Shown in pieces: positions 25,563 to 33,818 of a stretch of 50,962 bases of DNA (position 1 is the first letter of the stretch; each line of letters starts with the position of its first letter). Position numbers and translations under genes: made by a program. This DNA comes from Streptomyces albicerus (GTDB lineage Bacteria > Actinomycetota > Actinomycetes > Streptomycetales > Streptomycetaceae), in NCBI RefSeq assembly GCF_008905045.1, contig NZ_VWMY01000070.1:1-50962 (forward strand), given 5' to 3'. The notes under the pieces were generated by a model. The model was not told where the DNA came from. It was given only the letters and a program-made list of their open reading frames with translations, and ran no database searches.

Positions 25563-26447
25563 TCAGTCCACGGGGTGGTGGCCCCAGATGTCGGCGGTGT
25601 AGGTGCGGCTCACCCAGGTGCTCTCGTCGACCTGCACACCGCCCGCGCCGATCTCGATGCCGAAGCCGGCGGGCGACTTCATGTAGAAGGAGAACATCCC
25701 GTCGTTGGCGTGCTTGCCGAGCGTCGCCATGAGCTCGACGTCGTGCTCGCGGGTCCGGTCCAGGGCGCGGCCGACCTCCTCCGGGCTCGTCACCTCGCAC
25801 AGGATGTGATGGGTGCCCTCGTTCTTGTACGAGCGGATGAAGGCGATGCTGTGGTGCCGCGGGTTGCACCCCAGGAAGTAGAACGTGCCCCAGGGGTAGT
25901 CGGCGGTGTCACTGAGCCGGAAGCCCAGGACGTCGCAGTAGAAGTCCACCGCCTTCTGGACGTGCGGGGTCTTCATCACGACGTGTCCGAGCCCCTGTTC
26001 GCCGGTCACGAAGTCGACGCCCAGCGGTGAGACGAACTGGCTCGGGGCGAGGCGACGGCCGCAGAACAGCTCGGTGCGGATGCCCAGAGGGCCGGTGAAG
26101 TGCACCATCCGGGTCACCTGGCGGTCCTGGCACTCCTCGTCCGTGCCGACGGCGACGTCGACTCCGGCCTCCTTGAGCCGCACCGTCATCTCGTCGATGG
26201 CCGTCGAGTCGCGGACCTCCCACCCGATGACCGTCACACCGCCGGTCTCCGCCTCGGTCAGCCACATCCGGAACGGGTGCTGGTCCATACGCAGGCGGTG
26301 GCACGCGAAGTCACCGCCCCCGGCGGAGCCGCTGTTGGCCGCAGCCCCCGGCTCGACCGCGAGACCTATCACTGTCCGGGCGTACTCCGCCCATGCATCC
26401 GGGTCGGGCGCACCGATGCCCACATACCCAAGGCTCTGGATCGTCAT
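25563..26447 (-). CDS. type I extradiol (catechol-type) ring-cleavage dioxygenase, VOC fold
   Basis: 294 residues from ATG 26447, two vicinal-oxygen-chelate modules. The N-terminal module (SLGYVGIGAPDPDAWAEYAR) lacks metal ligands. The C-terminal module has the expected Fe(II) ligands: His in EQGLGHVVMKTPH, His in THHILCEVTS and Glu in GFGIEIGAGG. The conserved FYCDVLGFRLSD and SIAFI strands are present. BphC/HpaD-like enzymes open catechols beside the two hydroxyls. It is first in a leftward operon with the aldehyde dehydrogenase and MFS genes, and divergent from the CMD-FAH genes with a palindromic operator between. The actual catechol is not predictable from sequence. Confidence 0.93.
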   Translation of the reverse strand: MTIQSLGYVGIGAPDPDAWAEYARTVIGLAVEPGAAANSGSAGGGDFACHRLRMDQHPFRMWLTEAETGGVTVIGWEVRDSTAIDEMTVRLKEAGVDVAVGTDEECQDRQVTRMVHFTGPLGIRTELFCGRRLAPSQFVSPLGVDFVTGEQGLGHVVMKTPHVQKAVDFYCDVLGFRLSDTADYPWGTFYFLGCNPRHHSIAFIRSYKNEGTHHILCEVTSPEEVGRALDRTREHDVELMATLGKHANDGMFSFYMKSPAGFGIEIGAGGVQVDESTWVSRTYTADIWGHHPVD

Positions 26448-26470
26448 GGCGAAGACGATATTTGTTAGAC

Positions 26471-26485
26471 CCTTGACGGTCAAGG
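26471..26485. promoter_or_regulatory. palindromic operator in the divergent promoter
   Basis: CCTTGACGGTCAAGG, a perfect 7-bp inverted repeat around one base, lies 24 bp from the dioxygenase start and 44 bp from the CMD start, in the only AT-rich stretch between them. Size fits a MarR-type site; the MarR gene at 28003 is the obvious candidate. Confidence 0.6.
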
Positions 26486-26528
26486 CTCGTACGAATACGT
26501 TGACGCCATCGAGCCGAGGAGGTCCCCG

Positions 26529-27122
26529 ATGTCGGGAGTAGTGCCCGAGAAGGCCCGCCTGCAGCCCGTCGACGAGGGCGAGCTGCATGAGAAGACGCTG
26601 ACGTCGCTGGCGCCGTACCGCGATCAGGACGGGCGGATCTACACGATCTGGGCGACGCTGGCCCACCACGAGGAGGCGCTGCGCCGCTTCATCGTCTTCG
26701 GCAACCACGTACTGGGGAAGAACACCCTGCCGTTGTCGTCCCGGGAGCTGATGATCCTGCGGATCGCCGCCCGGGCGCGGGCCGCGTACGAGTGGGACCA
26801 GCACGTCCGGATCGCCCGCCGCGCCGGGCTCGCCGACGACACGATCCTGGCAGCCGCGACCGGCGACTGGGACGGACTGGACGAGCTGGACCGGGTGCTG
26901 CTCACCGCCACCGACTCGCTCCTGGACCGCCAGGGCGTCGACGCCGAGCTGTGGGACCGGCTGACGGCCCACCTGAGCACCGAGCAGGTCATCGACGTCC
27001 TCTACACCGTCGGCCAATACCTGACCATCGCCACCGTCATCAACACCCTCGGGGTCCAGGTCGAGGGCGACCTCGCACTGCCCCTGCCCGAACCGACCGA
27101 GCAGAAGGAAGAAGCCGCATGA
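26529..27122 (+). CDS. carboxymuconolactone decarboxylase family protein
   Basis: 197-residue single-domain CMD protein with a CGAGGAGG ribosome site. Core: LSSRELMILRIAARARAAYE followed by WDQHVRIARRAGL, the position where AhpD proteins have CxxC; no Cys pair is present. The C-terminal ALPLPEPTEQKEEAA is a short acidic tail. Proteins of this type accompany many aromatic-degradation clusters, where they are thought to act on lactones or ring-cleavage products. The stop overlaps the FAH-family start (ATGA), so the pair is translated together. Confidence 0.92.
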   Translation: MSGVVPEKARLQPVDEGELHEKTLTSLAPYRDQDGRIYTIWATLAHHEEALRRFIVFGNHVLGKNTLPLSSRELMILRIAARARAAYEWDQHVRIARRAGLADDTILAAATGDWDGLDELDRVLLTATDSLLDRQGVDAELWDRLTAHLSTEQVIDVLYTVGQYLTIATVINTLGVQVEGDLALPLPEPTEQKEEAA

Positions 27123-27967
27123 AGTTCGCCAACCTCGACGGCCGCCCGGCCGTCGTCCGCGACGACCTCGCCCTCGACATCGCGGACGCCAGCAAGGGAG
27201 CGATCGAGCCGCGCCTCGAGGTGCTCTCCGACCTCTCGCTCCACGACGAGCTGCGCACCCTCGCCGAGCGGGCCGAAGAGGCGGACTGGAAGCCGTTCGC
27301 GCAGCCTGATCTGGGCCGGGTCGCCAAGCCCTACAAGGCAATCGGCGTGGCCCTGAACTACCGCGCGCACGCCGAGGAGTCCAACCTGCCCGTCCCGGAC
27401 GAGCCGTCGGTCTTCGCCAAGTTCGCCTCCTCCGTGGTCGGTCCGTACGACTCCATCGTGGTGGAGCCGCAGTACGACAAGGTCGACTACGAGGCCGAGC
27501 TCGTGGTGGTCATGGGGAAGACCGGCAAGAACATCTCCGCGGCCGACGCCTGGTCCTACGTGGCGGGTGTCACGGCAGGTCAGGACATCAGCGACCGCAA
27601 GGAGCAGTGGCGCAAGCCGATCAACCAGTTCACGCTGCCGAAGTCCTACGACACCTTCAGCCCGATCGGCCCGTACCTGGTGACGCTCGACGAGTTCGAG
27701 GACCCGGACGACATCGAGGTGGCCGGCTGGGTCGACGACCTCGAGGTGCAGCGCGGCCGCACCTCGGACCTCATCTTCAGCGTGCCCGAGCTGATCGCCT
27801 GGCTGTCGAAGCGGGTCACGTTCGAGCCCGGCGACCTGATCTTCACCGGCACCCCCGCAGGCTGCGGTGTCCGCCGCACTCCTCGGCTGTACCTGACCGA
27901 GGGTAAGGTCCTGCGGACTGAGGTCACGGGCGTCGGCACTATGGTCAACCCGGTCGTCGGCGGCTGA
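27120..27967 (+). CDS. fumarylacetoacetate hydrolase family protein
   Basis: 282 residues. FAH-fold enzymes cleave, decarboxylate or isomerise ring-cleavage products using a divalent metal. Motifs: IGVALNYRAHAEES, the metal ligands in YEAELVVVMGK and GVTAGQDISDR, KSYDTFSPIGPYLV, and the C-terminal FEPGDLIFTGTPAGCG. It resembles HpcE/HpaG-type hydratase-decarboxylases and acylpyruvases more than true fumarylacetoacetase, which is longer. With the extradiol dioxygenase and the semialdehyde dehydrogenase it gives three consecutive steps of a meta-cleavage route. Upstream coupling to CMD is by ATGA overlap. Confidence 0.93.
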
Positions 27968-27971
27968 CTGC

Positions 27972-27985
27972 GGTCCGGTCGGACC
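27972..27985. promoter_or_regulatory. palindrome before marR
   Basis: GGTCCGGTCGGACC: 6-bp inverted arms around GT, in the 35-bp gap between the FAH stop and the MarR start. It could be an operator or a weak hairpin; evidence is limited to symmetry. Confidence 0.35.
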
Positions 27986-28002
27986 AGAGAGGGCGGGAGA
28001 TC

Positions 28003-28545
28003 GTGACGGAGACCGTAGGAGAAGCGGAAGCCGCGAGGCTGCGCCGGACCCGGGAGTTCTCGGAGCTGCTGCGCCACCACCATCGCGAGCTGGGCACGAC
28101 CGATCCCCGGGATCTCGACGCGATCGAGATGGTCACCGATCTCACCCGCCTCGAGGCCCGGCTGACCAAGGACTTCGAGAAGCACGTCCACCGGCCGCTC
28201 GGTCTGACCTGGGCGGGCTTTCGCATCCTGAACGCCCTGTGGGCCTACGACGGGCTCGCCCAGCAGGACATCGGCCGGGTCTCCGGGTCCACGCGCGCCA
28301 GCATCTCCAGCGCGCTGACGACCCTGGAGAACCGCGGTCTCGTCACCCGCCGTCGCGTGGAGACCGACCGTCGCCAGCTGATCGTCGAGCTCACCGATGA
28401 GGGCCGCGAGACGCTGCGGAAGGCCATCGAGGCCCAGACCCTGCGGGAGCGGGCCTGGACAGCCGTCCTACGCGATGACCAGCTCAGTGAGCTGGTTCAC
28501 CTGCTGCGAACCCTGGTCAATCAGGAGACCCCGGTCGCAGACTGA
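28003..28545 (+). CDS. MarR-family transcriptional regulator
   Basis: 180 residues from GTG 28003 with GGGCGGGAGA upstream. Winged HTH: LTWAGFRILNALWAYDGLAQ, QDIGRVSGSTRASISSALTT, LENRGLVTRRRVETDRRQLI, flanked by dimerisation helices. There is a 50-residue N-terminal extension (EFSELLRHHHRELGTTDPRD) rich in His. MarR proteins usually repress catabolic or efflux genes and are released by phenolic ligands. Position in the middle of the catabolic island and two nearby palindromes (26471-26485, 27972-27985) suggest control of both arms and of itself. Confidence 0.93.
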   Translation: MTETVGEAEAARLRRTREFSELLRHHHRELGTTDPRDLDAIEMVTDLTRLEARLTKDFEKHVHRPLGLTWAGFRILNALWAYDGLAQQDIGRVSGSTRASISSALTTLENRGLVTRRRVETDRRQLIVELTDEGRETLRKAIEAQTLRERAWTAVLRDDQLSELVHLLRTLVNQETPVAD

Positions 28546-28712
28546 ACGACCGCGCCCGGCCCTCGGACGACTGCCCGGAGCCCGTGGTGACGCCACCTTT
28601 CAAAATCGTCAGAACTTTGACTGTCACACCTCTGTCGAATACCCCCCTAAGCGCTTTAACGTTCAGCCACCTTCACCTGACGCCCCCCGTCGGTTTCTCA
28701 AAGGAGAGAATC

Positions 28713-29243
28713 ATGGTCCGTCGTGTCGTCACCGGTGTCAGCCCGAGCGGCAAGCCCGTGATCGTCAGTGACGGCGAGCCGCCGCGCACCCGTCAGTTCA
28801 CCCACACCCCCGGCTTCGCCCGGTCCGTGGTGTGGAACACGGCGGCGCCCGCCGTTCCGTCGGCCGACCCGACGGAGTCCCTGAAGTCGTTCGTGCCCGC
28901 CCCCGGCGAGACGATAGCCCTGACCGTCACCTTCCCGCCGGCCAGTGTCTACGCCGACCCGGCCTGGGACCCGGCGGCCGCCGCCGGCGAACAGCTGGAG
29001 GCCACCCCGGGTCTGGCGGAGCTGTTCGAGCCCGACAACCCGGGCATGCACACCACGCCCACCGTGGACTACGGCGTCGTCCTGAACGGCGAGATCGTCC
29101 TCGACCTCGACGGCGGTGAGGTCGCCACGCTGGGGCCCGGCGACCTGGTCGTGCAGAACGCCACCCGGCACGCCTGGCGCAACCCCGGCACCGAGCCCGC
29201 CACGGTCTTCTTCGTCCTGATGGGCGCCGGCGGCCCCGCATGA
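28713..29243 (+). CDS. cupin-domain protein
   Basis: 176 residues from ATG 28713 with AAAGGAGAG as ribosome site; the frame is open further upstream but lacks a site. One C-terminal cupin barrel: GMHTTPTVDYGVVLNGEIVL (His and Glu metal ligands), LGPGDLVVQNATRHAWRNPG (second His). The N-terminal 90 residues (RRVVTGVSPSGKPVIVSDGE, then VVWNTAAPAVPSADPTESLK) are a family-typical lead-in. Such cupins occur in aromatic-degradation and P450 clusters, possibly as small dioxygenases or isomerases. A 167-bp gap precedes it, so a promoter may lie there (a TTGACT box at 28617-28622 is visible). It overlaps the P450 start by ATGA. Confidence 0.9.
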   Translation: MVRRVVTGVSPSGKPVIVSDGEPPRTRQFTHTPGFARSVVWNTAAPAVPSADPTESLKSFVPAPGETIALTVTFPPASVYADPAWDPAAAAGEQLEATPGLAELFEPDNPGMHTTPTVDYGVVLNGEIVLDLDGGEVATLGPGDLVVQNATRHAWRNPGTEPATVFFVLMGAGGPA

Positions 29244-30436
29244 GCGCCCTGATGGCCGCTGCCCCGGGTGCGCCCGTCGTCGAGCTCGATCTCGCTGAGC
29301 TGCGCGACGACCCGTACCCGGCCTACGCGGAGCTGCGCCGCACCGCCCCGCTGGCGTGGGTGCCGTCGGTCGGACGGCATCTGCTGACTCGGTACGAGGA
29401 CATCGTCCATGCGGAGAAGCTGCCGGAGGTGTTCAGCTCGCGCGAGGAGGGTTCGCTGCTGCTGCGCACCGTCGGCCCCAATCTGCTCCGGGAGGACGAC
29501 CCGGAGCACCGGCGGCTGCGGGCTGCGGCCGAGCCGCCGACCCGCCCCCGCCAGGTCCGCGACCTGTGGGCCGGGACCTTCGAACGCACCGCGCACGAGC
29601 TGCTCGACCGGATCGCCGGGCGCGGCGAGGGCGACCTGATCGGCGACTTCGCCGAGCCGCTCGCGGCGGCCAACCTGGCCGTGGTCCTGGGGCTGCGCAA
29701 CGCGAGCGCCGACGACATCTCCGACTGGTCGCGGGCGATGATGGCGGCGAACGGCAACTACGCCGACGACCCCGACATCTGGTTGCGTGCCGAGCAGGCC
29801 ACCCGGGCCATCGAGGACGCGGTGGCCGAGATGGCCGAGGCCGCCCGCCGCGAGCCCGACGGCTCGGTGATCTCCTCCATGGTCCACGCGGCCGATCCGG
29901 TGGAGCTGACCGAGATCCAGAACAACATCAAGGTCATCATCGGCGGCGGCGTCAACGAACCGCGGGACGTCTTCGGGGTCGGTGCCCAGGCACTGCTGCA
30001 ACGCCCGGACGTACTGGACCGGGTCGTGGCCGATCCGGGGCTCTGGAAGCGGGTCTTCGAGGAGACCGCGCGCTGGATCTCGCCGATCGGCATGTATCCG
30101 CGCCAGCTCACCCAGGACTACGAGATCGCGGGCGTCGCTCTCCCCGCCGGGAGCCGCGTGGCCCTCGTCATCGCCTCGGGGAACCGGGACGAGTCGGTCT
30201 TCGAACGAGCCGACGAGTTCGACATCGACCGACCGCACCAGCCCCATCTCGCCTTCGGAGGCGGTCCGCACTTCTGCATGGGCGCGTGGGTCGCGCGCCA
30301 CGAGGTCAGCGCGCTCGCCTGGCCCCTCGTCTTCAGCCGCCTCAAGGGACTCCGCCTCGTCGAGGGCGCGGACGATCGGATGGAGGGCTGGGTGTTCCGG
30401 GGACTCACCTCGCTGAACGTCACCTGGCAAGTCTGA
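29240..30436 (+). CDS. cytochrome P450
   Basis: 398-residue soluble bacterial P450. The heme loop FGGGPHFCMGAWVARHE carries the axial Cys (about residue 346), and FEETARWISPIGMYPRQL is the K-helix ExxR. In the I helix, where most P450s have AGxDTT, this one reads IIGGGVNEPRDV (residues about 233-244): the acid-Thr pair is replaced by Asn-Glu-Pro. Such enzymes deliver protons differently and can favour dealkylation or desaturation. It is followed by its own ferredoxin and ferredoxin reductase, a complete three-component class I system. With MscR in the same island, an O-demethylase that releases formaldehyde is an attractive hypothesis, but the substrate is unknown. Confidence 0.95.
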   Translation: MSALMAAAPGAPVVELDLAELRDDPYPAYAELRRTAPLAWVPSVGRHLLTRYEDIVHAEKLPEVFSSREEGSLLLRTVGPNLLREDDPEHRRLRAAAEPPTRPRQVRDLWAGTFERTAHELLDRIAGRGEGDLIGDFAEPLAAANLAVVLGLRNASADDISDWSRAMMAANGNYADDPDIWLRAEQATRAIEDAVAEMAEAARREPDGSVISSMVHAADPVELTEIQNNIKVIIGGGVNEPRDVFGVGAQALLQRPDVLDRVVADPGLWKRVFEETARWISPIGMYPRQLTQDYEIAGVALPAGSRVALVIASGNRDESVFERADEFDIDRPHQPHLAFGGGPHFCMGAWVARHEVSALAWPLVFSRLKGLRLVEGADDRMEGWVFRGLTSLNVTWQV

Positions 30437-30497
30437 GCCCCGCCGGGCCCTGTGAGCCCCGCTGAGCCACTAGAGCCGTCCCCACCGGGAGGACTTC

Positions 30498-30821
30498 ATG
30501 CCCATCGTCATCTTCGAGTTGCCCGACGGCACCCAACGCAAGGTCATTGCCAGTTCCGGGACGGTGCTCATGCAGGCGGCCGTGTCGAACGGCGTCGACG
30601 GCATCGTCGCGGAGTGCGGAGGAAACGCCTCCTGCGCCACCTGCCACGTCTACGTCGACCAACGGCACGTCGAACTGGTGGGGCCGCCGAACGACGTCGA
30701 GGACGAGATGCTGGACTTCACCGCCGCCGAACGCCGGCCCACCAGCCGGCTCAGCTGCCAGATCCAGGTCTCCGACGCACTCGACGGGCTGGTCGTCCAC
30801 ATCCCCGAGGAGCAGGTATGA
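30498..30821 (+). CDS. [2Fe-2S] ferredoxin (adrenodoxin/putidaredoxin type)
   Basis: 107 residues with a GGGAGGAC ribosome site. Cluster ligands are ECGGNASCATC (Cys-x5-Cys-x2-Cys) and the distant LSCQI; NDVEDEMLDF is the acidic interaction helix characteristic of this group. It shuttles electrons from the reductase to the P450. The P450 gene is 61 bp upstream, and the stop overlaps the reductase start (ATGA). Confidence 0.95.
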   Translation: MPIVIFELPDGTQRKVIASSGTVLMQAAVSNGVDGIVAECGGNASCATCHVYVDQRHVELVGPPNDVEDEMLDFTAAERRPTSRLSCQIQVSDALDGLVVHIPEEQV

Positions 30822-32074
30822 GCGCCCCCGGCGCAGGCTCGGGTGTGGTCGTCGTCGGGGGCGGACAGGCCGGGTTCAGCGTCGTCCAGGCCCTGCGCGG
30901 CGCCGGGTACGAAGGTCCGGTCACCGTCTTCGCCGACGAGCCCCGGCTGCCGTACCAGCGGCCCCCGCTGTCCAAGAAGGCTCACACCGAACCGGAGGGC
31001 CTGGGCGTCGACCTGGTGCCCGAGTCGTTCTACCGCGAGCGGGACATCGATCTGCGGCTCGGCGAGTACGTCGCCGCCCTCGACACGGCCGCTCGCGCGG
31101 TGACCACCGGCTCGGGCGAGCGCGTCCCCTACGAGCACCTCGTCCTGGCGACCGGCGCGCGCAACCGGCCGCTGCCCGTCCCTGGCGCCGACCTCGACGG
31201 CGTCCACGCGCTGCGCTCGCTCGACGACGCCCTGTCGATCGGCAGGGCACTGCAGACGCCCCGCGACGTCGTCGTCGTGGGCGGCGGGTTCATCGGACTG
31301 GAACTGGCCCAGGTCGCCCGGGCACGCGGAGCGCGCGTGACGGTGGTCGAGCTGGCCGACCGGCTGCTCAGCCGGGCCGTCTCACCTCAACTCCAGGAAC
31401 ATCTGCGGGAGCGGCACGAGCGCGACGGCGTCCGGATCCTCACCGGGACGGCCGTCGAGCGGATCGAGGGCAAGGACGGACAGGTCCACCAGGTCCTCAC
31501 CGACCAGGGTCCGCTCCCCGCCGACCTCGTGGTCTACGGCATCGGGGCCGCGCCCAGGGACGAACTGGCCCGCGAGGCGGGTCTGGCGGTCGACGACGGG
31601 GTGATCGTGGACGAGCAGCTGCGCTCCGTCTCCGATCCCCGTATCTCCGCCGTAGGCGACTGCGCCCGGCATCCGCATCCGCACGCGGACGGGCTCATCC
31701 GGCTGGAGTCGGTGCAGAACGCCATCGACCAGGGGGCGCTCGTCGGCCGCCGTATCGCCGGGGGCGCCGCCGGGCCGTACGAGAGTCTGCCGTGGTTCTG
31801 GAGCGACCAGGGTCCGGTGAAGCTCCAGATCGCGGGGTTGCGGGCGAGCACCGACGAGGTGCGGGTGGTGCCCGGTGACACCCCGGAACGGCTGGCCTCG
31901 TACGCCTTCCGCGACGAGCGGCTGGTGGCCGTGGAGACACTGAACTGGCCCGCCGAGCACCTGGCGGCCCGTCGGCTGCTCCAGCAGGACCCGCCCGTCT
32001 CCCCCGCCGACCTCGCGGGGTCCACGCTCGGCGCCCTCGCCCGCGCCCGACGTACGAAGGAGGTGCGCGCATGA
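30818..32074 (+). CDS. NAD(P)H-dependent ferredoxin reductase
   Basis: 418-residue FAD flavoprotein of the putidaredoxin-reductase type. FAD-binding VVVVGGGQAGFSVVQALRGA (residues about 10-29), RPPLSKKAH, the FAD-contact motif LVLATGARNRPLP, the NADH-binding VVVVGGGFIGLELAQVARAR, and the second FAD contact ISAVGDCARHPHP. It supplies electrons to the ferredoxin at 30498 and hence to the P450. It is ATGA-coupled at both ends (ferredoxin before, acyl-CoA ligase after). Confidence 0.95.
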   Translation: MSAPGAGSGVVVVGGGQAGFSVVQALRGAGYEGPVTVFADEPRLPYQRPPLSKKAHTEPEGLGVDLVPESFYRERDIDLRLGEYVAALDTAARAVTTGSGERVPYEHLVLATGARNRPLPVPGADLDGVHALRSLDDALSIGRALQTPRDVVVVGGGFIGLELAQVARARGARVTVVELADRLLSRAVSPQLQEHLRERHERDGVRILTGTAVERIEGKDGQVHQVLTDQGPLPADLVVYGIGAAPRDELAREAGLAVDDGVIVDEQLRSVSDPRISAVGDCARHPHPHADGLIRLESVQNAIDQGALVGRRIAGGAAGPYESLPWFWSDQGPVKLQIAGLRASTDEVRVVPGDTPERLASYAFRDERLVAVETLNWPAEHLAARRLLQQDPPVSPADLAGSTLGALARARRTKEVRA

Positions 32075-33561
32075 CCGGAGACTCCACCGAGGTGTGGTTC
32101 GGCGCCCACCTCGTGACGAGCGCGGCCGAGGCCGGCTCGCGCGCGGCCCTGATCTTCGCGGACAGGTCCTGGACCTATGCCGAGCTGGATCTGGCCGTGC
32201 GGCGCATGATCGCCCGTCTGGACAAGTTCGGGGTGCGCAGGGGCGACCGGGTGGTGATGCAGGGGGCGGCCCGGCCTGAGGCGCTGATCACGCTGTTCGC
32301 CGTGACACGGATGGGCGCGGTCCTGGTACCGGTCCACCCTCAGGTGACCGGCGGCGAGCTGGCGGTGTTCCGCGAGGAGACCGTGCCGCGTGCGGTGGTC
32401 GGTGACGAGCGGTTCCTGAGCGCGGGGTCGGGCGATGGCGGTGGTACGTGCTTCCGGCTGACGTGGGACGAGCTGTACCCCGGCGACGAGGAGTCGGCGC
32501 CGGCCGCGGATCCCGAGCCGCCCGCCGGGTCCGATGTCGCGATCATCGCGTTCACGTCTGGGACCTCCGGCCGCCCCAAAGGGGTCGCGCTCACGCACGA
32601 CAACCTGCGCTGGAGCATGGTCAACGGCCTGTCCCTGCTGCCTGTCGGCGAGGACGACGTCGCCCTCGTCTCCACCCCGCTGGCGCACGTGGCCGTACTG
32701 GGCGGGCTTCCGCAGTACACCTGGGCACGGCGCGGAACGGTGGTGCTGGCGCCGAAGTTCGACCCGGACCTGTTCACCGATCTGGTCCGTGACCATCGGG
32801 TGACCTGCGCGTTCGCGGTGCCCGCCATGGCCGCGCTGCTGGCCCGGCACCCCCACTTCACCAGCGGTGACCTGGACACACTGCGATGGATCCTGTCCGG
32901 CGGGGCACCGGCCCAGACGGCGACCCGCGCGCAGCTCCATGAGCGCGGCATCGGGGTCGCCGACTCCTACGGGCTGACGGAGACCTGTGCGGGGGTGACG
33001 TACTCGCCGCTCGACACGGCCGCCGCCGTCGCGGGGCGTGCCGTGCCCCATGCCGAGCTGCTGGTCGTGGACGGGGCGGGGGCGCCCGCCCCGGCGGGTG
33101 TCGCCGGTGAGATCTGGGTGCGCGGGCCGTCGGTCGCCTCGCACTACTGGACGGCGACCGGGCTGCGGCCGGTCACGGACGTCGAGGGCTGGTTCCACAG
33201 CGGCGACCGGGGACGGGTCGACGCCGAGGGCCGGCTGGAGGTCGTCGGCCGGGTCAAGGACACGATCATCACCGGCGGCGAGAACGTCGACCCCGCCGAG
33301 GTCGAGAACGCGCTGGCCGACCTTCCGGGCGTGGTCGAGGTCGCGGTGTCCGGGACTCCGGACGAGGTATGGGGCGAGGTCGTGACCGCGTTCCTCGTCT
33401 CCGACTCCGGCGAACCGACGCTCGACGACGTCCGCGCCCACCTCGACGGACGGCTGGCCCGCCACAAGTGGCCCCGCCTCCTCTGCGTCGTCCCGGCACT
33501 GCCCCGAGGGGCGACCGGGAAGCTCCAGCGGCAGCGGCTGACGACGCTGCTGGACGACTGA
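32071..33561 (+). CDS. AMP-forming acyl-CoA synthetase
   Basis: 496-residue member of the ANL superfamily. Motifs: AMP-binding P-loop FTSGTSGRPKGVALTH, DSYGLTETCAGVTYSP, FHSGDRGRVDAEGRLEVVGR with VKDTIITGGENVDPAEVE, and the catalytic C-terminal Lys in PRGATGKLQRQRL. It activates a carboxylic acid to its CoA thioester, feeding the acyl-CoA dehydrogenase and 3-hydroxyacyl-CoA dehydrogenase downstream. Substrate class (short-chain, alicyclic or aromatic) cannot be set by eye. The start overlaps the reductase stop. A hairpin after the stop may end this transcript. Confidence 0.95.
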   Translation: MTGDSTEVWFGAHLVTSAAEAGSRAALIFADRSWTYAELDLAVRRMIARLDKFGVRRGDRVVMQGAARPEALITLFAVTRMGAVLVPVHPQVTGGELAVFREETVPRAVVGDERFLSAGSGDGGGTCFRLTWDELYPGDEESAPAADPEPPAGSDVAIIAFTSGTSGRPKGVALTHDNLRWSMVNGLSLLPVGEDDVALVSTPLAHVAVLGGLPQYTWARRGTVVLAPKFDPDLFTDLVRDHRVTCAFAVPAMAALLARHPHFTSGDLDTLRWILSGGAPAQTATRAQLHERGIGVADSYGLTETCAGVTYSPLDTAAAVAGRAVPHAELLVVDGAGAPAPAGVAGEIWVRGPSVASHYWTATGLRPVTDVEGWFHSGDRGRVDAEGRLEVVGRVKDTIITGGENVDPAEVENALADLPGVVEVAVSGTPDEVWGEVVTAFLVSDSGEPTLDDVRAHLDGRLARHKWPRLLCVVPALPRGATGKLQRQRLTTLLDD

Positions 33562-33579
33562 GATCACGCACGCCGTACG

Positions 33580-33599
33580 GGCGGTCCGACCGGACCGCC
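33580..33599 (+). terminator. hairpin after the acyl-CoA synthetase gene
   Basis: 8-bp arms (33580-33587, 33592-33599) around a 4-nt loop, 18 bp after the stop. Short for a terminator and could also be an operator. The nonamer ACGCCGTAC occurs at 33570, 33612 and 33631 around it. Confidence 0.45.
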
Positions 33600-33818
33600 G
33601 GGCGACCGATCACGCCGTACGACGACGGCGACGCCGTACAGACGGCACCGATGGTGCGGTTCGACGGCCGACATCAACACCGCAGAACCGCATCTCCCAG
33701 AGCTCCACGCCCCAGAGAGCCCCACGCACATCCCGCCCCCCACATCCATATCCCCGAACCATGAGATGGGGGCCGGCTCCACCGGCGACCTCTCCACCAC
33801 CCACACCAAGGAGAAGCC

